From positions 1-12,584 of the forward strand of contig DAOWNS010000029.1 of NCBI GenBank assembly GCA_030642465.1: a DNA stretch of 12,584 bases, in the 5' to 3' direction. The notes below the pieces were generated by a model. The model had not been told where the DNA came from. It searched no databases and saw nothing but the letters and a program-made list of their open reading frames with translations. The stretch comes from Candidatus Thorarchaeota archaeon (GTDB lineage Archaea; Asgardarchaeota; Thorarchaeia; Thorarchaeales; Thorarchaeaceae). Shown here piece by piece: positions 6,414-12,584 of this stretch (positions within the stretch are counted from its first letter, which is position 1; every line of letters begins with the position of its first letter). The translations under genes and the position numbers were made by a program.

Positions 6414-7284
6414 AACACTTGCTAACCACAAGACCAAGAATTGAACTCAACTCCGGGTCGCTCTTCTTAGCACCCATCATTCGCCATCCACCATCAGGAT
6501 TCTGTGATGAAACAATTAGGCCAATTCCATTCTTGACAAGTTCCTGCTCCTTCTTAGTATTTGGTGGACCAACTGAGTGAAGGTCAACCATGTCACAGGT
6601 CAATTCAGTTTTCACCGACTCTTTTAGACGTTGCAGAAGGGCGGCACGACCATCTTTGTACACCTTGTTGTTAGAGTTCACACCAATCGCTTTCAGTGCT
6701 GGAAGGATGTTGCCTGTGCTTAACGGATCTGATATGTTCTGACCTTTGAAATCTGGCCAGTTTCCATCTTCATGCTGTGAGTATAGGAGAAAATCTCGAG
6801 CGCGCCTTAGCCGCTCCTCGTCATCATATTCAAAAAGACAGAGTGTATCCAACGCCTTTCCAGTGAGCCACGTAATGCTCTTACCTACAGGATACCATTC
6901 TCTTCCGGTGGTTGTGCCCCACTTGTCTTCAATCAGATCATTGAGATTCAAGGTTTCTGCAAACCCTCCATTGTTTTTCTGCCTGGCCACAAGAAACCCA
7001 ATCATTTGCTGAACTAGATGTTGGTGCGAGGCTTTGTACTTGTGAATCAAATGCAGTATCTCAGCAGTTTCCTTGACTGAGCTAGGGTTTCCAGATGCAA
7101 TGTTGAATGGAACGCCTCCATCCGGATTGAGTGTGTTCCCCAGCTGATCAAGTGTTTCTTCCAGAAGCTGCGATTCAATGTCATAACCAGCTGAAAGCAA
7201 TCGTAGCTTATCAGCGATGCTGCCATTGTTCAAAATGAATTCCTCAAGATTGTAATGAAGCTCAATTATTGGTTTTGTCAACAC
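6400..7284 (-). CDS. Alpha/alpha-toroid protein of prenyltransferase/squalene-cyclase type
   Basis: 294 residues beginning at GTG 7284, directly behind a strong AGGAGGA (7294-7288). A TTG one codon later (7281) has a more usual spacing and could be the true start. The protein carries repeated G-rich turns spaced like those of terpenoid cyclases and protein prenyltransferase beta subunits: LNPDGGVPF (~53), KNNGGFAE (~104), HEDGNWPDF (~170) and NPDGGWRMMG (~270), between helical segments such as VKETAEILHLIHKYK and AIGLIVSSQ-type helices. These are QW-like motifs of the alpha/alpha toroid fold. I see no DxDD protonation motif or clear zinc ligand set, so neither cyclase nor prenyltransferase activity is supported; many archaeal members are uncharacterised. 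No signal peptide or membrane span, so it is probably cytosolic. It is separated by 133 bases from the upstream TFS-like gene and ends with TGA. Confidence 0.8.
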   Translation of the reverse strand: MLTKPIIELHYNLEEFILNNGSIADKLRLLSAGYDIESQLLEETLDQLGNTLNPDGGVPFNIASGNPSSVKETAEILHLIHKYKASHQHLVQQMIGFLVARQKNNGGFAETLNLNDLIEDKWGTTTGREWYPVGKSITWLTGKALDTLCLFEYDDEERLRRARDFLLYSQHEDGNWPDFKGQNISDPLSTGNILPALKAIGVNSNNKVYKDGRAALLQRLKESVKTELTCDMVDLHSVGPPNTKKEQELVKNGIGLIVSSQNPDGGWRMMGAKKSDPELSSILGLVVSKCSVHM

Positions 7285-7287
7285 ATT

Positions 7288-7294
7288 TCCTCCT
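7288..7294 (-). promoter_or_regulatory. Strong Shine-Dalgarno site of the toroid protein gene
   Basis: AGGAGGA on the - strand, 3 bases before GTG 7284 and 6 before TTG 7281. It fixes the start of this gene to within one codon and shows that this genome uses Shine-Dalgarno initiation for at least some genes. Confidence 0.7.
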
Positions 7295-7309
7295 AGTAAG
7301 GATAGAATC

Positions 7310-7332
7310 TAGTGATGATACAACAATCACTA
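7310..7332. promoter_or_regulatory. Inverted repeat, candidate operator of the toroid protein gene
   Basis: TAGTGAT (7310-7316) and ATCACTA (7326-7332) form a perfect 7-base inverted repeat with a 9-base spacer, 26 bases upstream of the start codon. It overlaps a TATA-like CTATAGAAT (7330-7338), a common place for archaeal dimeric repressors to bind. The regulator is unknown and the site could be coincidental. Confidence 0.4.
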
Positions 7333-7417
7333 TAGAATAACGACACAGTTCTGACAGTTCATTCCGTCATCGAACACATAGTGCATTTTTGCTAACTTAA
7401 AGCTTGTTCAGGGCTAT

Positions 7418-7678
7418 TCAATCTTCAGAACTAAAATGTTCCAAGATGGCTTTTCTGCGCTCACGGCGCTCGTCTTCGGACATCTCATCTCCTGACTTGC
7501 TTTCTTCCTCCACAATGACAATTTTCTCGCGGGGGGAGTGCTTGATGCGATATTCAACCTTGTATGGAGGTGGTTTTCGAACGACACGCTCATGGCCGCA
7601 ATCCTTGCACTTCAGAACTGTCTTTTTCCCTTCTTTCTTTGGCAGCATAAGCGCGCCACATTTCTCACAGAACTGCAA
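7418..7678 (-). CDS. TFS/RpoM-like protein with only the N-terminal zinc ribbon
   Basis: I start this at TTG 7678, giving MQFCEKCGALMLPKKEGKK, which is how archaeal TFS proteins begin; AGGAG (7691-7687) lies 8 bases upstream. A TTG at 7780 would add an unrelated-looking tail of 34 residues and is less likely. The four ligands are FCEKCG and LKCKDCG, forming the N-terminal Zn ribbon that docks on RNA polymerase in Rpb9 and TFS. The linker (REKIVIVEEE) also resembles TFS, but instead of the second ribbon with its acidic Asp-Glu pair needed for transcript cleavage, the protein ends in a charged helix (DERRERRKAILEHFSSED). About 86 residues against ~110 for full TFS. It probably binds the polymerase without cleavage activity, like some archaeal TFS paralogues or an Rpb9 N-domain; this is inference. 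It ends with TGA. Confidence 0.8.
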   Translation of the reverse strand: MQFCEKCGALMLPKKEGKKTVLKCKDCGHERVVRKPPPYKVEYRIKHSPREKIVIVEEESKSGDEMSEDERRERRKAILEHFSSED

Positions 7679-7724
7679 TGCTTCAACTCCTACATCTAAT
7701 GGTTCTCGTGCTCGCAGTGGCTTA

Positions 7725-7735
7725 CCATTTAAGTT
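7725..7735 (-). promoter_or_regulatory. Candidate TATA box of the TFS-like gene
   Basis: AAACTTAAATG on the - strand, about 50 bases ahead of TTG 7678, so transcription would start near 7703 with a leader of about 25 bases that holds the AGGAG. Position fits the short start; for the longer start at 7780 it would be inside the gene. Confidence 0.35.
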
Positions 7736-7860
7736 TGACGTTTTGTCGAATTCGGGGAGAGATTCTCGTTTAGGGGACAATGGTCGTCTAAAGAAACACT
7801 TATGAAAGAGGTCCGCACGCCACGGCCTGCAGCTACCAACGAGATAGGGCGGAACAGTTC

Positions 7861-9195
7861 ATGGTGCGTGTCATTCCATTCAAAGCATATAGATACGACA
7901 AGTCCAAGGTCAAGAATTTGTCGCAGGTTGTAACGCCTCCATACGACGTGATGAAGGGCGAGAAGGTTGACGAGTTCCAAGGGCGTTCCGAGCATAGTAT
8001 CGCGTGGATTATCAAGAATAAGCCAGAAGAGGGTGACACGAGCCAAAACAACCAGTACACTCGAGCCGGTAATCTACTCAATAAGTGGATCGACAGTGGT
8101 ATATTAGTGCCCGATGATAGAGAGAGTTTCTATGCATATGGTCAGAACTTCAAAGTTAATGGTAAAGCCCTTTTCCGATTTGGTTTCATTGGGCTCATCA
8201 AGCTCGAAGAGTTCGCCAAGAATGTTAATGCGAGCAAGGATATTTTCAAAGGCGTTCTTCAGCATGAGGAAACCTTTCCAAAGGATATCCAAGATAGACT
8301 CAATCTGTCCAGGAATTGCATGGCACAATTTGGTCAAATCTTCGTCATCTACCCGGACCACAAAGGGGATGTTGACGGCGTTCTTGAGAAGTACATGAAG
8401 AACAAGCCAACAATAGAGGTCACAGATTCTGAGGGAATACGCCACAGGCTATGGCGCATTGAGAATCCAGAAGATACCAAGATGATTACCAAACATATGG
8501 AGAACAAGTATGTCATTATTGCGGATGGCCACCATCGGTACAAGACCGCACTCGCACTCTCTGAAGAGAATCCCAACTTGGAATCCGCTAAGTATCGGAT
8601 GCTTACATTCGTAAACATGGGCAATCCTGGGCTAGTAATCCTTCCAACTCATAGACGGATACAGAACCTCGAAGCTTTTTCCAAGGAGAAACTCTTGGAG
8701 CAGCTTCATGCTCACTTCAAGGTTGTGGAGTTCAAATCCAAGGACGGAATGTTTGATTTGATGGACAAACAGTTTGAAGATGGTAATCACGCATTCGGAC
8801 TTTTCATGGATGATGGCAAGTTCTACGCTCTTACCTTGAAGGATAAGCGAATCATGGACGATCTTCTTCCAGATAAATCGGAAGAACTTCGCGGATTGGA
8901 TGTAGCAATACTGCATACATTGATTCTGGACAAGACGCTTGGAATCGACAAGAAAAAGCTCGCAGCAGGCAGCATTAAGGGCGGAGGTTACGTGTCATAC
9001 ATCAAGGGAATCGGCGACGCGGTTGACGAATCAATAAAGGCTGTCGAAGCCGATGCTCAAGTCGTGTTCTTCATGAATCCAACTCGCATTGGAGAAGTAG
9101 AGGCGGTTTCAAGGAACTTCGAAGTTATGCCTCAAAAATCGACTTTCTTCTTCCCGAAAGTTTACACAGGCTTCACGATTAACAAATTAGAATAG
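7861..9195 (+). CDS. DUF1015 family protein (COG4198)
   Basis: 444 residues from ATG 7861, the full family length. Recognisable features are the N-terminal VTPPYDVM (~24), the AWIIKNKPE region, the central ADGHHRYKTALALSEE (~221) and the C-terminal VFFMNPTRIGEV followed by MPQKSTFFFPKVYTG. The function of DUF1015 is not established to my knowledge. DGHHR with a following Ala resembles the nucleotide-binding motif of ParB/sulfiredoxin-fold enzymes, including the archaeal free-serine kinase SerK; I use this only as a hint. The gene lies 13 bases ahead of serC, and DUF1015 genes are known to neighbour serC/serA in bacteria, so a role in serine or phosphoserine metabolism is a reasonable inference. 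No signal peptide or membrane span. It ends with TAG. The weak upstream region offers a TATA-like TTATGAAA near 7800. Confidence 0.9.
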   Translation: MVRVIPFKAYRYDKSKVKNLSQVVTPPYDVMKGEKVDEFQGRSEHSIAWIIKNKPEEGDTSQNNQYTRAGNLLNKWIDSGILVPDDRESFYAYGQNFKVNGKALFRFGFIGLIKLEEFAKNVNASKDIFKGVLQHEETFPKDIQDRLNLSRNCMAQFGQIFVIYPDHKGDVDGVLEKYMKNKPTIEVTDSEGIRHRLWRIENPEDTKMITKHMENKYVIIADGHHRYKTALALSEENPNLESAKYRMLTFVNMGNPGLVILPTHRRIQNLEAFSKEKLLEQLHAHFKVVEFKSKDGMFDLMDKQFEDGNHAFGLFMDDGKFYALTLKDKRIMDDLLPDKSEELRGLDVAILHTLILDKTLGIDKKKLAAGSIKGGGYVSYIKGIGDAVDESIKAVEADAQVVFFMNPTRIGEVEAVSRNFEVMPQKSTFFFPKVYTGFTINKLE

Positions 9196-9196
9196 C

Positions 9197-9202
9197 AAGG
9201 TG
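9197..9202 (+). promoter_or_regulatory. Shine-Dalgarno site deciding the serC start
   Basis: AAGGTG ends 6 bases before ATG 9209. The alternative GTG at 9200 lies within this site and cannot use it, so the ATG is preferred. The site begins one base after the DUF1015 stop, coupling the two genes. Confidence 0.65.
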
Positions 9203-9208
9203 AAACAC

Positions 9209-10294
9209 ATGACAAAAAGAGTATACAACTTCTATGCAGGCCCTGCAACAATGGCGCTCCCCGTCATAGAGCGGGCTAAGAAGGAACTACTGGATTTCCA
9301 AGGTACAGGAATGTCAATCATGGAGATCTCTCACAGGTCGAAAGAGTATGATAAGGTGCATCACGACGCAATGGACCTTGTCGCTGAGCTGATGGGACTC
9401 CCAAGCGACTACAAGGTGATGTGGCTACAGGGCGGGGCATCATCTCAGTTCTACCAGGTGCCGCTGAACATGCAGATCCCAGGAAAACCTATGGAGTATG
9501 TGAACACAGGGGTTTGGTCCAAGAAGGCGATTGCTGAGGCAAAGCATTACGGGAACGTAAGGGTTGTTGCTTCGTCGGAGGACAAAACATTCTCTTACAT
9601 TCCAAAAGATTTGAACTTCAGTGACGAAGCAGCATTCGTGCATATATCCGGCAACAACACGATATATGGCACAGAATGGAGCGAAGAGCCCAAAGTTCCA
9701 TCAGGCGTGCCACTAGTATCTGATATGTCATCGAGTCTCATGAACAGGGTCATCGACCCCAAGAAGTACGGAGTCATGTACGCAGGAGCACAGAAGAATT
9801 TGGGCCCGGCTGGAGTAACCTTGGTGATTGTCAGAGAAGACCTACTTAACAGAGTTCCAGAGAAAGCACCAACGATGCTGAAGTGGAGTACGCATGTTGC
9901 TAAGGACTCCATGTTCAACACGCCTCCTGTGCTTGCGATTTATCTCTGCAAGCTCTCTCTAGAGTACACAAAGGAGATTGGAGGTGTTCCAGAGCTAGAG
10001 AAGAGAAACAAGGAGAAGGCAAAGATGCTCTATGATGTGATAGATGGATCTGGCGGCTTCTACAAGGGTCATGCAGAGAAGGACTCGAGGTCCCTCATGA
10101 ACGTGACGTTCAAACTAAAGGAGAAGGATTTGGAATCCAAGGCCGTGGAAGAAGGCTTGGCAAGAGGTCTCGTAGGTCTCAAAGGACATCGTTCAGTGGG
10201 CGGAATGCGAGCATCGATTTACAACGCTATGCCTATTGACGGCGTTAAGGCCCTAGCAGAGTTTCTCAAGGAATTTCAAGAGAAGAACGAGTAG
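9209..10294 (+). CDS. serC: Phosphoserine aminotransferase
   Basis: A PLP-dependent aminotransferase (fold type I) that converts 3-phosphohydroxypyruvate and glutamate to O-phosphoserine and 2-oxoglutarate, the second step of serine synthesis, in the cytosol. The start follows RVYNFYAGPATMALPVIERA, the family N-terminus. The phosphate/PLP loop WLQGGASSQF is at ~75, the aspartate segment VSDMSSSL at ~171, the Schiff-base lysine in YAGAQKNLGPAG (Lys196 from ATG 9209, Lys198 in E. coli SerC), and the C-terminal HRSVGGMRASIYNAMP. At 361 residues it is the normal length (~360). It is the second gene of a two-gene operon with DUF1015 and is followed by a hairpin terminator. No serA or serB is present in the window. 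It ends with TAG. Confidence 0.97.
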   Translation: MTKRVYNFYAGPATMALPVIERAKKELLDFQGTGMSIMEISHRSKEYDKVHHDAMDLVAELMGLPSDYKVMWLQGGASSQFYQVPLNMQIPGKPMEYVNTGVWSKKAIAEAKHYGNVRVVASSEDKTFSYIPKDLNFSDEAAFVHISGNNTIYGTEWSEEPKVPSGVPLVSDMSSSLMNRVIDPKKYGVMYAGAQKNLGPAGVTLVIVREDLLNRVPEKAPTMLKWSTHVAKDSMFNTPPVLAIYLCKLSLEYTKEIGGVPELEKRNKEKAKMLYDVIDGSGGFYKGHAEKDSRSLMNVTFKLKEKDLESKAVEEGLARGLVGLKGHRSVGGMRASIYNAMPIDGVKALAEFLKEFQEKNE

Positions 10295-10309
10295 AATCAT
10301 TTCAAAACT

Positions 10310-10344
10310 GGAGGCGGCTAAGAGCCCCTCCGCTTCTACTTTTT
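10310..10344 (+). terminator. Hairpin terminator after serC
   Basis: GGAGG (10310-10314), one bulged C, GGCT (10316-10319), loop AAG, then AGCC (10323-10326) and CCTCC (10327-10331): nine pairs with one bulge, followed after 8 bases by TTTTT (10340-10344). Read on the - strand the same hairpin is followed by AGTTTTG, so it can also end the convergent gene. A good intrinsic-type terminator. Confidence 0.6.
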
Positions 10345-10361
10345 GCGGGCTATTTACCCGC
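10345..10361 (-). terminator. Second hairpin, over the stop codon of the convergent gene
   Basis: GCGGG (10345-10349), 7-base loop, CCCGC (10357-10361). On the - strand the TAG stop of the neighbouring gene (10352-10350) lies in the loop. Together with the preceding hairpin it forms a compact bidirectional end region. Confidence 0.35.
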
Positions 10362-10715
10362 ACGCCGCTTTGAGAACTTGTTAACAACCAGTTGGAGCTG
10401 TTCCTTCATCTCCGGAATCGAAGATTGTTCCAGTACTCCGTTGTAAGTTCGCCTCATGATGGATCCATCTACTTGCACGTCCAGATTGCGCATGGACCTG
10501 CTTTTGAAGAAAGTTCTAAACACCGAAACGATAGGAATCAAAATACCACCAGGCAACTTATTCTTCAGGAGATCACGACAACCTCCACAGTCCACCAGCA
10601 CAACTGTGTGCTCCCCATCTACGAGAACCTCGATTGGGAGATGCTTTTTTGGACCTCTCGAGATACGTCCAGCTCTCTCACTGTATTCCAGCTGGAACTC
10701 ACCAAGCTGCTTCAT
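10350..10715 (-). CDS. Unrecognised 121-residue protein
   Basis: Starts at ATG 10715 (AGATACACA just before; no clear Shine-Dalgarno sequence) and ends in TAG inside a hairpin loop. The protein is basic, with a strand-like run HTVVLVDCGGCRDLL (~36), a short hydrophobic stretch GGILIPIVSVFRTFF (~55-70) and a lysine/arginine tail SKRRAGK. The pair of cysteines in CGGC could be a redox or metal site, but only two are present and nothing else supports that. I recognise no family. It lies 43 bases downstream of the surface-protease gene on the same strand, so the two may be co-transcribed; a TATA-like ACTTATCC near 10745 could instead give it its own promoter. Confidence 0.65.
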   Translation of the reverse strand: MKQLGEFQLEYSERAGRISRGPKKHLPIEVLVDGEHTVVLVDCGGCRDLLKNKLPGGILIPIVSVFRTFFKSRSMRNLDVQVDGSIMRRTYNGVLEQSSIPEMKEQLQLVVNKFSKRRAGK

Positions 10716-10758
10716 TGTGTATCTCGTGGGTACGTTCCATGGATAAGTGTATCCTCAC

Positions 10759-12584
10759 CTAACTCACGCGTGACCTTCTACGGGTGAGAAGCATCGCAAT
10801 CACTATGAACGCTAGGATAGCAGTGAGCATCATGGCGATTAGGAGGTAGTCGGGTTCGTCATGTGGAGGCGGTGATGAAGTTGTTGTTGTAGTCGTAGTC
10901 CCCGTCGAAGACTGGACATTGTATGTGTAGTCATCTGATACAGCCCAGTTGCCTATAGTGTCAACCGCATAGATCCTGTACGTGATGTCAGTTCCAGCTG
11001 CGAGTTGAGGTATTGTTCCTTCGTAATGAGTACCATTGTACACCATCGTAACGTTGTTCCATGCAGTTCCACTGTAATAGGACAGAATAACCGTCGCTAC
11101 AGCAGTGTCATCAGTCACCACTACTCCGATTGTAACATTGAGTAGATCAGTCACGTTTGTGGGAATCCGAACAGGTGTTCCAATTATTGGAGGGTTGCTC
11201 TCGTCAACAATTGTTGTGTAGCTATATACTGACGTCGTGTTGATATTGCCTTCGGTGTCGTTCGCCCAGAAGAAGTATTGAACGGTCGTCCCCAATGTCT
11301 GCCCAGGTATTGTGGCACCGTATGTTCCAGTATCATTAGTCGTCGCGACTATGTGGAATGTACTCCAAGAGTCTGTTGTGTAGTTCAACAGAACCATATC
11401 AAGCCCTGCCGCGTTCACGGGTTCTGAGGCATCAATTGATACAGCCACATCACGTCCCTCTCCGGGAGTTGTAGCATTGCGCCAAGGGTTACTCAATGTT
11501 GGCCCAACCGTGTCACCTACCATAAATGTGCCATTCAAGCCCTCCACGTCATTTCCTGCACTGTCGTTAGCAAAGATACTATACCATACTACGTGAGAAA
11601 AGCTGAATGGGCCAATAGACGCTGTAAAGTTCCCCGATGGTTGCTGTGTCATCTCCGCATAGGTTGGGTCAGTCCAGCCACCAATCTCGTACTTCAAGAA
11701 GACTCTTGCTGAACCTGAGTCATCTGTCACATTGGCTTCAAACGAAGGCGTGTGATGATACTCCACGTTAGATGGTGCTTGCTGAACTGAATGAATCACT
11801 GGCGGGTTCAAATCAAAGCTCAGAATAGCACCAAGAACATCCAGTTTTCCGTGACCCCATATGGGATTGGGCACAGCACCAGTAAAGCCATCAGTGGCGG
11901 CAGTGGATTCGATTATCTCATTCACATCGCTGCCAGCTGAAGAGTTAACTTGAAGGATGAGAGCAGCACAGCCAGCCACATGTGGTCCCGAAGCGCTAGT
12001 GCCGCTGAATAGGCGGTAGCTTCCAAACTGCTCACCGAACGGGAGAGCCCCGAATCCATTATACCATGTTGCCCAAGAAGAGGCATTAGCATAGTCGGAA
12101 ACCACATCGAAACCACCCGGCGCAGCGACGCCCTGCTTCTGAACTTCGTCTATTCGTGGACCTCGGGATGAGAAACTGGCAATATCACCGATTGTGGCAG
12201 GGCTAACCAAGTTTCTAGTTCTGTAACTGGCAACGCTCAAGGCTTGGTCAGCTGTGGAGGGCCAGGTGATCTCATAGTTGTCTGATATGTCACTCAGCCA
12301 GATTGCACCTCCACTCCATGAGCTGCTTGCATCCGAGATGTAGGAGTGAAATGTTGTGACCGAGGGGCTGGTTACGTTGATTTGATGGAATGGCGGTGTG
12401 CCGAGTACTGTAAGCGGGAGTGGAGCGGTAGTTGAGTAGATGTGAATTCCCAACATTCTGGTTGAACGACCAGACGTGGAAATGAACGATTCAATCCAGA
12501 GGGTGTTAGGGCCAACGATGATTGGCGCTTCTAGGAACCAGTTGTAATATCCAACGCTAGGATGAAGGTATGTTATATTGAACG
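10759..12584 (-). CDS. Surface-anchored subtilisin-like serine protease (N-terminus beyond the window)
   Basis: The frame is open from the right edge, so the N-terminus (signal peptide, catalytic Asp and His) is not visible; an internal ATG at 12456 is not the true start. Numbering from that ATG, the S8 peptidase core has IGDIASFSSRGPR (~90-100), GVAAPGG, and the catalytic serine in FSGTSASGPHVAGCAAL (~Ser154, codon 11997-11995), then GHGKLDVLGAI, the usual C-terminal helix. Residues ~220-510 hold three Ig-like modules, each ending with a motif such as YSIFANDSAGN, YFFWANDTEGN or YRIYAVDTIGN. A Thr/Ser/Pro linker (TGTTTTTTTSSPPP) leads to a membrane span LLIAMMLTAILAFIVIAMLL and a basic tail TRRRSRVS. 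At least 16 Asn-X-Ser/Thr sequons indicate a glycosylated, externally exposed protein with its C-terminus in the cell. It ends with TAG. Confidence 0.92.
   Translation of the reverse strand, partial: FNITYLHPSVGYYNWFLEAPIIVGPNTLWIESFISTSGRSTRMLGIHIYSTTAPLPLTVLGTPPFHQINVTSPSVTTFHSYISDASSSWSGGAIWLSDISDNYEITWPSTADQALSVASYRTRNLVSPATIGDIASFSSRGPRIDEVQKQGVAAPGGFDVVSDYANASSWATWYNGFGALPFGEQFGSYRLFSGTSASGPHVAGCAALILQVNSSAGSDVNEIIESTAATDGFTGAVPNPIWGHGKLDVLGAILSFDLNPPVIHSVQQAPSNVEYHHTPSFEANVTDDSGSARVFLKYEIGGWTDPTYAEMTQQPSGNFTASIGPFSFSHVVWYSIFANDSAGNDVEGLNGTFMVGDTVGPTLSNPWRNATTPGEGRDVAVSIDASEPVNAAGLDMVLLNYTTDSWSTFHIVATTNDTGTYGATIPGQTLGTTVQYFFWANDTEGNINTTSVYSYTTIVDESNPPIIGTPVRIPTNVTDLLNVTIGVVVTDDTAVATVILSYYSGTAWNNVTMVYNGTHYEGTIPQLAAGTDITYRIYAVDTIGNWAVSDDYTYNVQSSTGTTTTTTTSSPPPHDEPDYLLIAMMLTAILAFIVIAMLLTRRRSRVS

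Noticed and set aside
1..12584. tRNA, rRNA, CRISPR, insertion sequence or prophage signals
   Set aside because: No cloverleaf-like stretch, no regularly spaced repeats, no transposase or integrase motifs and no terminal repeats were seen on either strand.

Overview
The window looks archaeal, and an Asgard (Thorarchaeia-like) origin is my best inference. The signs are an RNA-polymerase-M/TFS-type zinc ribbon, a GTPBP1-type relative of EF-1A, an N-glycosylation-sequon-rich surface subtilase with a C-terminal membrane anchor, TATA-like AT boxes instead of bacterial -10/-35 pairs, and a TPR protein ending in what looks like a longin/roadblock-type domain. Base composition is moderate. Stop codons are strongly skewed: 10 of 13 readable genes end in TAG, 3 in TGA and none in TAA. 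No rRNA, tRNA, CRISPR array, insertion sequence or phage gene was seen, and no gene-free stretch exceeds 300 bases.

Left part (1-3202, + strand): the 3' part of a TPR protein with a C-terminal alpha/beta domain, followed by a GTPBP1/EF-Tu-like GTPase. The conserved N-terminus of the GTPase extends upstream of its first ATG into a stretch with no standard start codon.

Middle (3326-7678, mostly - strand): two unrecognised reading frames (4903-4130 and 4054-3326) lie in the same frame and are separated by a single TAG, as if one ~525-residue protein had been split. A previously easy-to-miss 51-residue single-span membrane protein lies on the + strand at 5023-5178. Then come an unrecognised 158-residue protein, an O6-alkylguanine-DNA alkyltransferase (Ogt/MGMT), an alpha/alpha-toroid protein of the prenyltransferase/terpenoid cyclase type, and a short TFS-like protein with only the N-terminal zinc ribbon.

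Right part: a tight two-gene + strand operon (7861-10294) encodes a DUF1015 protein and phosphoserine aminotransferase SerC, closed by a clear hairpin terminator shared with the convergent neighbour. The - strand then carries an unrecognised 121-residue protein and, running off the right edge, the C-terminal part of a membrane-anchored subtilisin-like protease with Ig-like modules.

Functionally the window mixes housekeeping (serine/phosphoserine metabolism, DNA alkylation repair, translation-factor-like GTPase, transcription) with surface proteolysis and several lineage-specific unknowns. The strongest leads are the amber-split gene, the DUF1015-SerC pair, the one-ribbon TFS protein, the TPR-longin-like fusion and the hidden small membrane protein.
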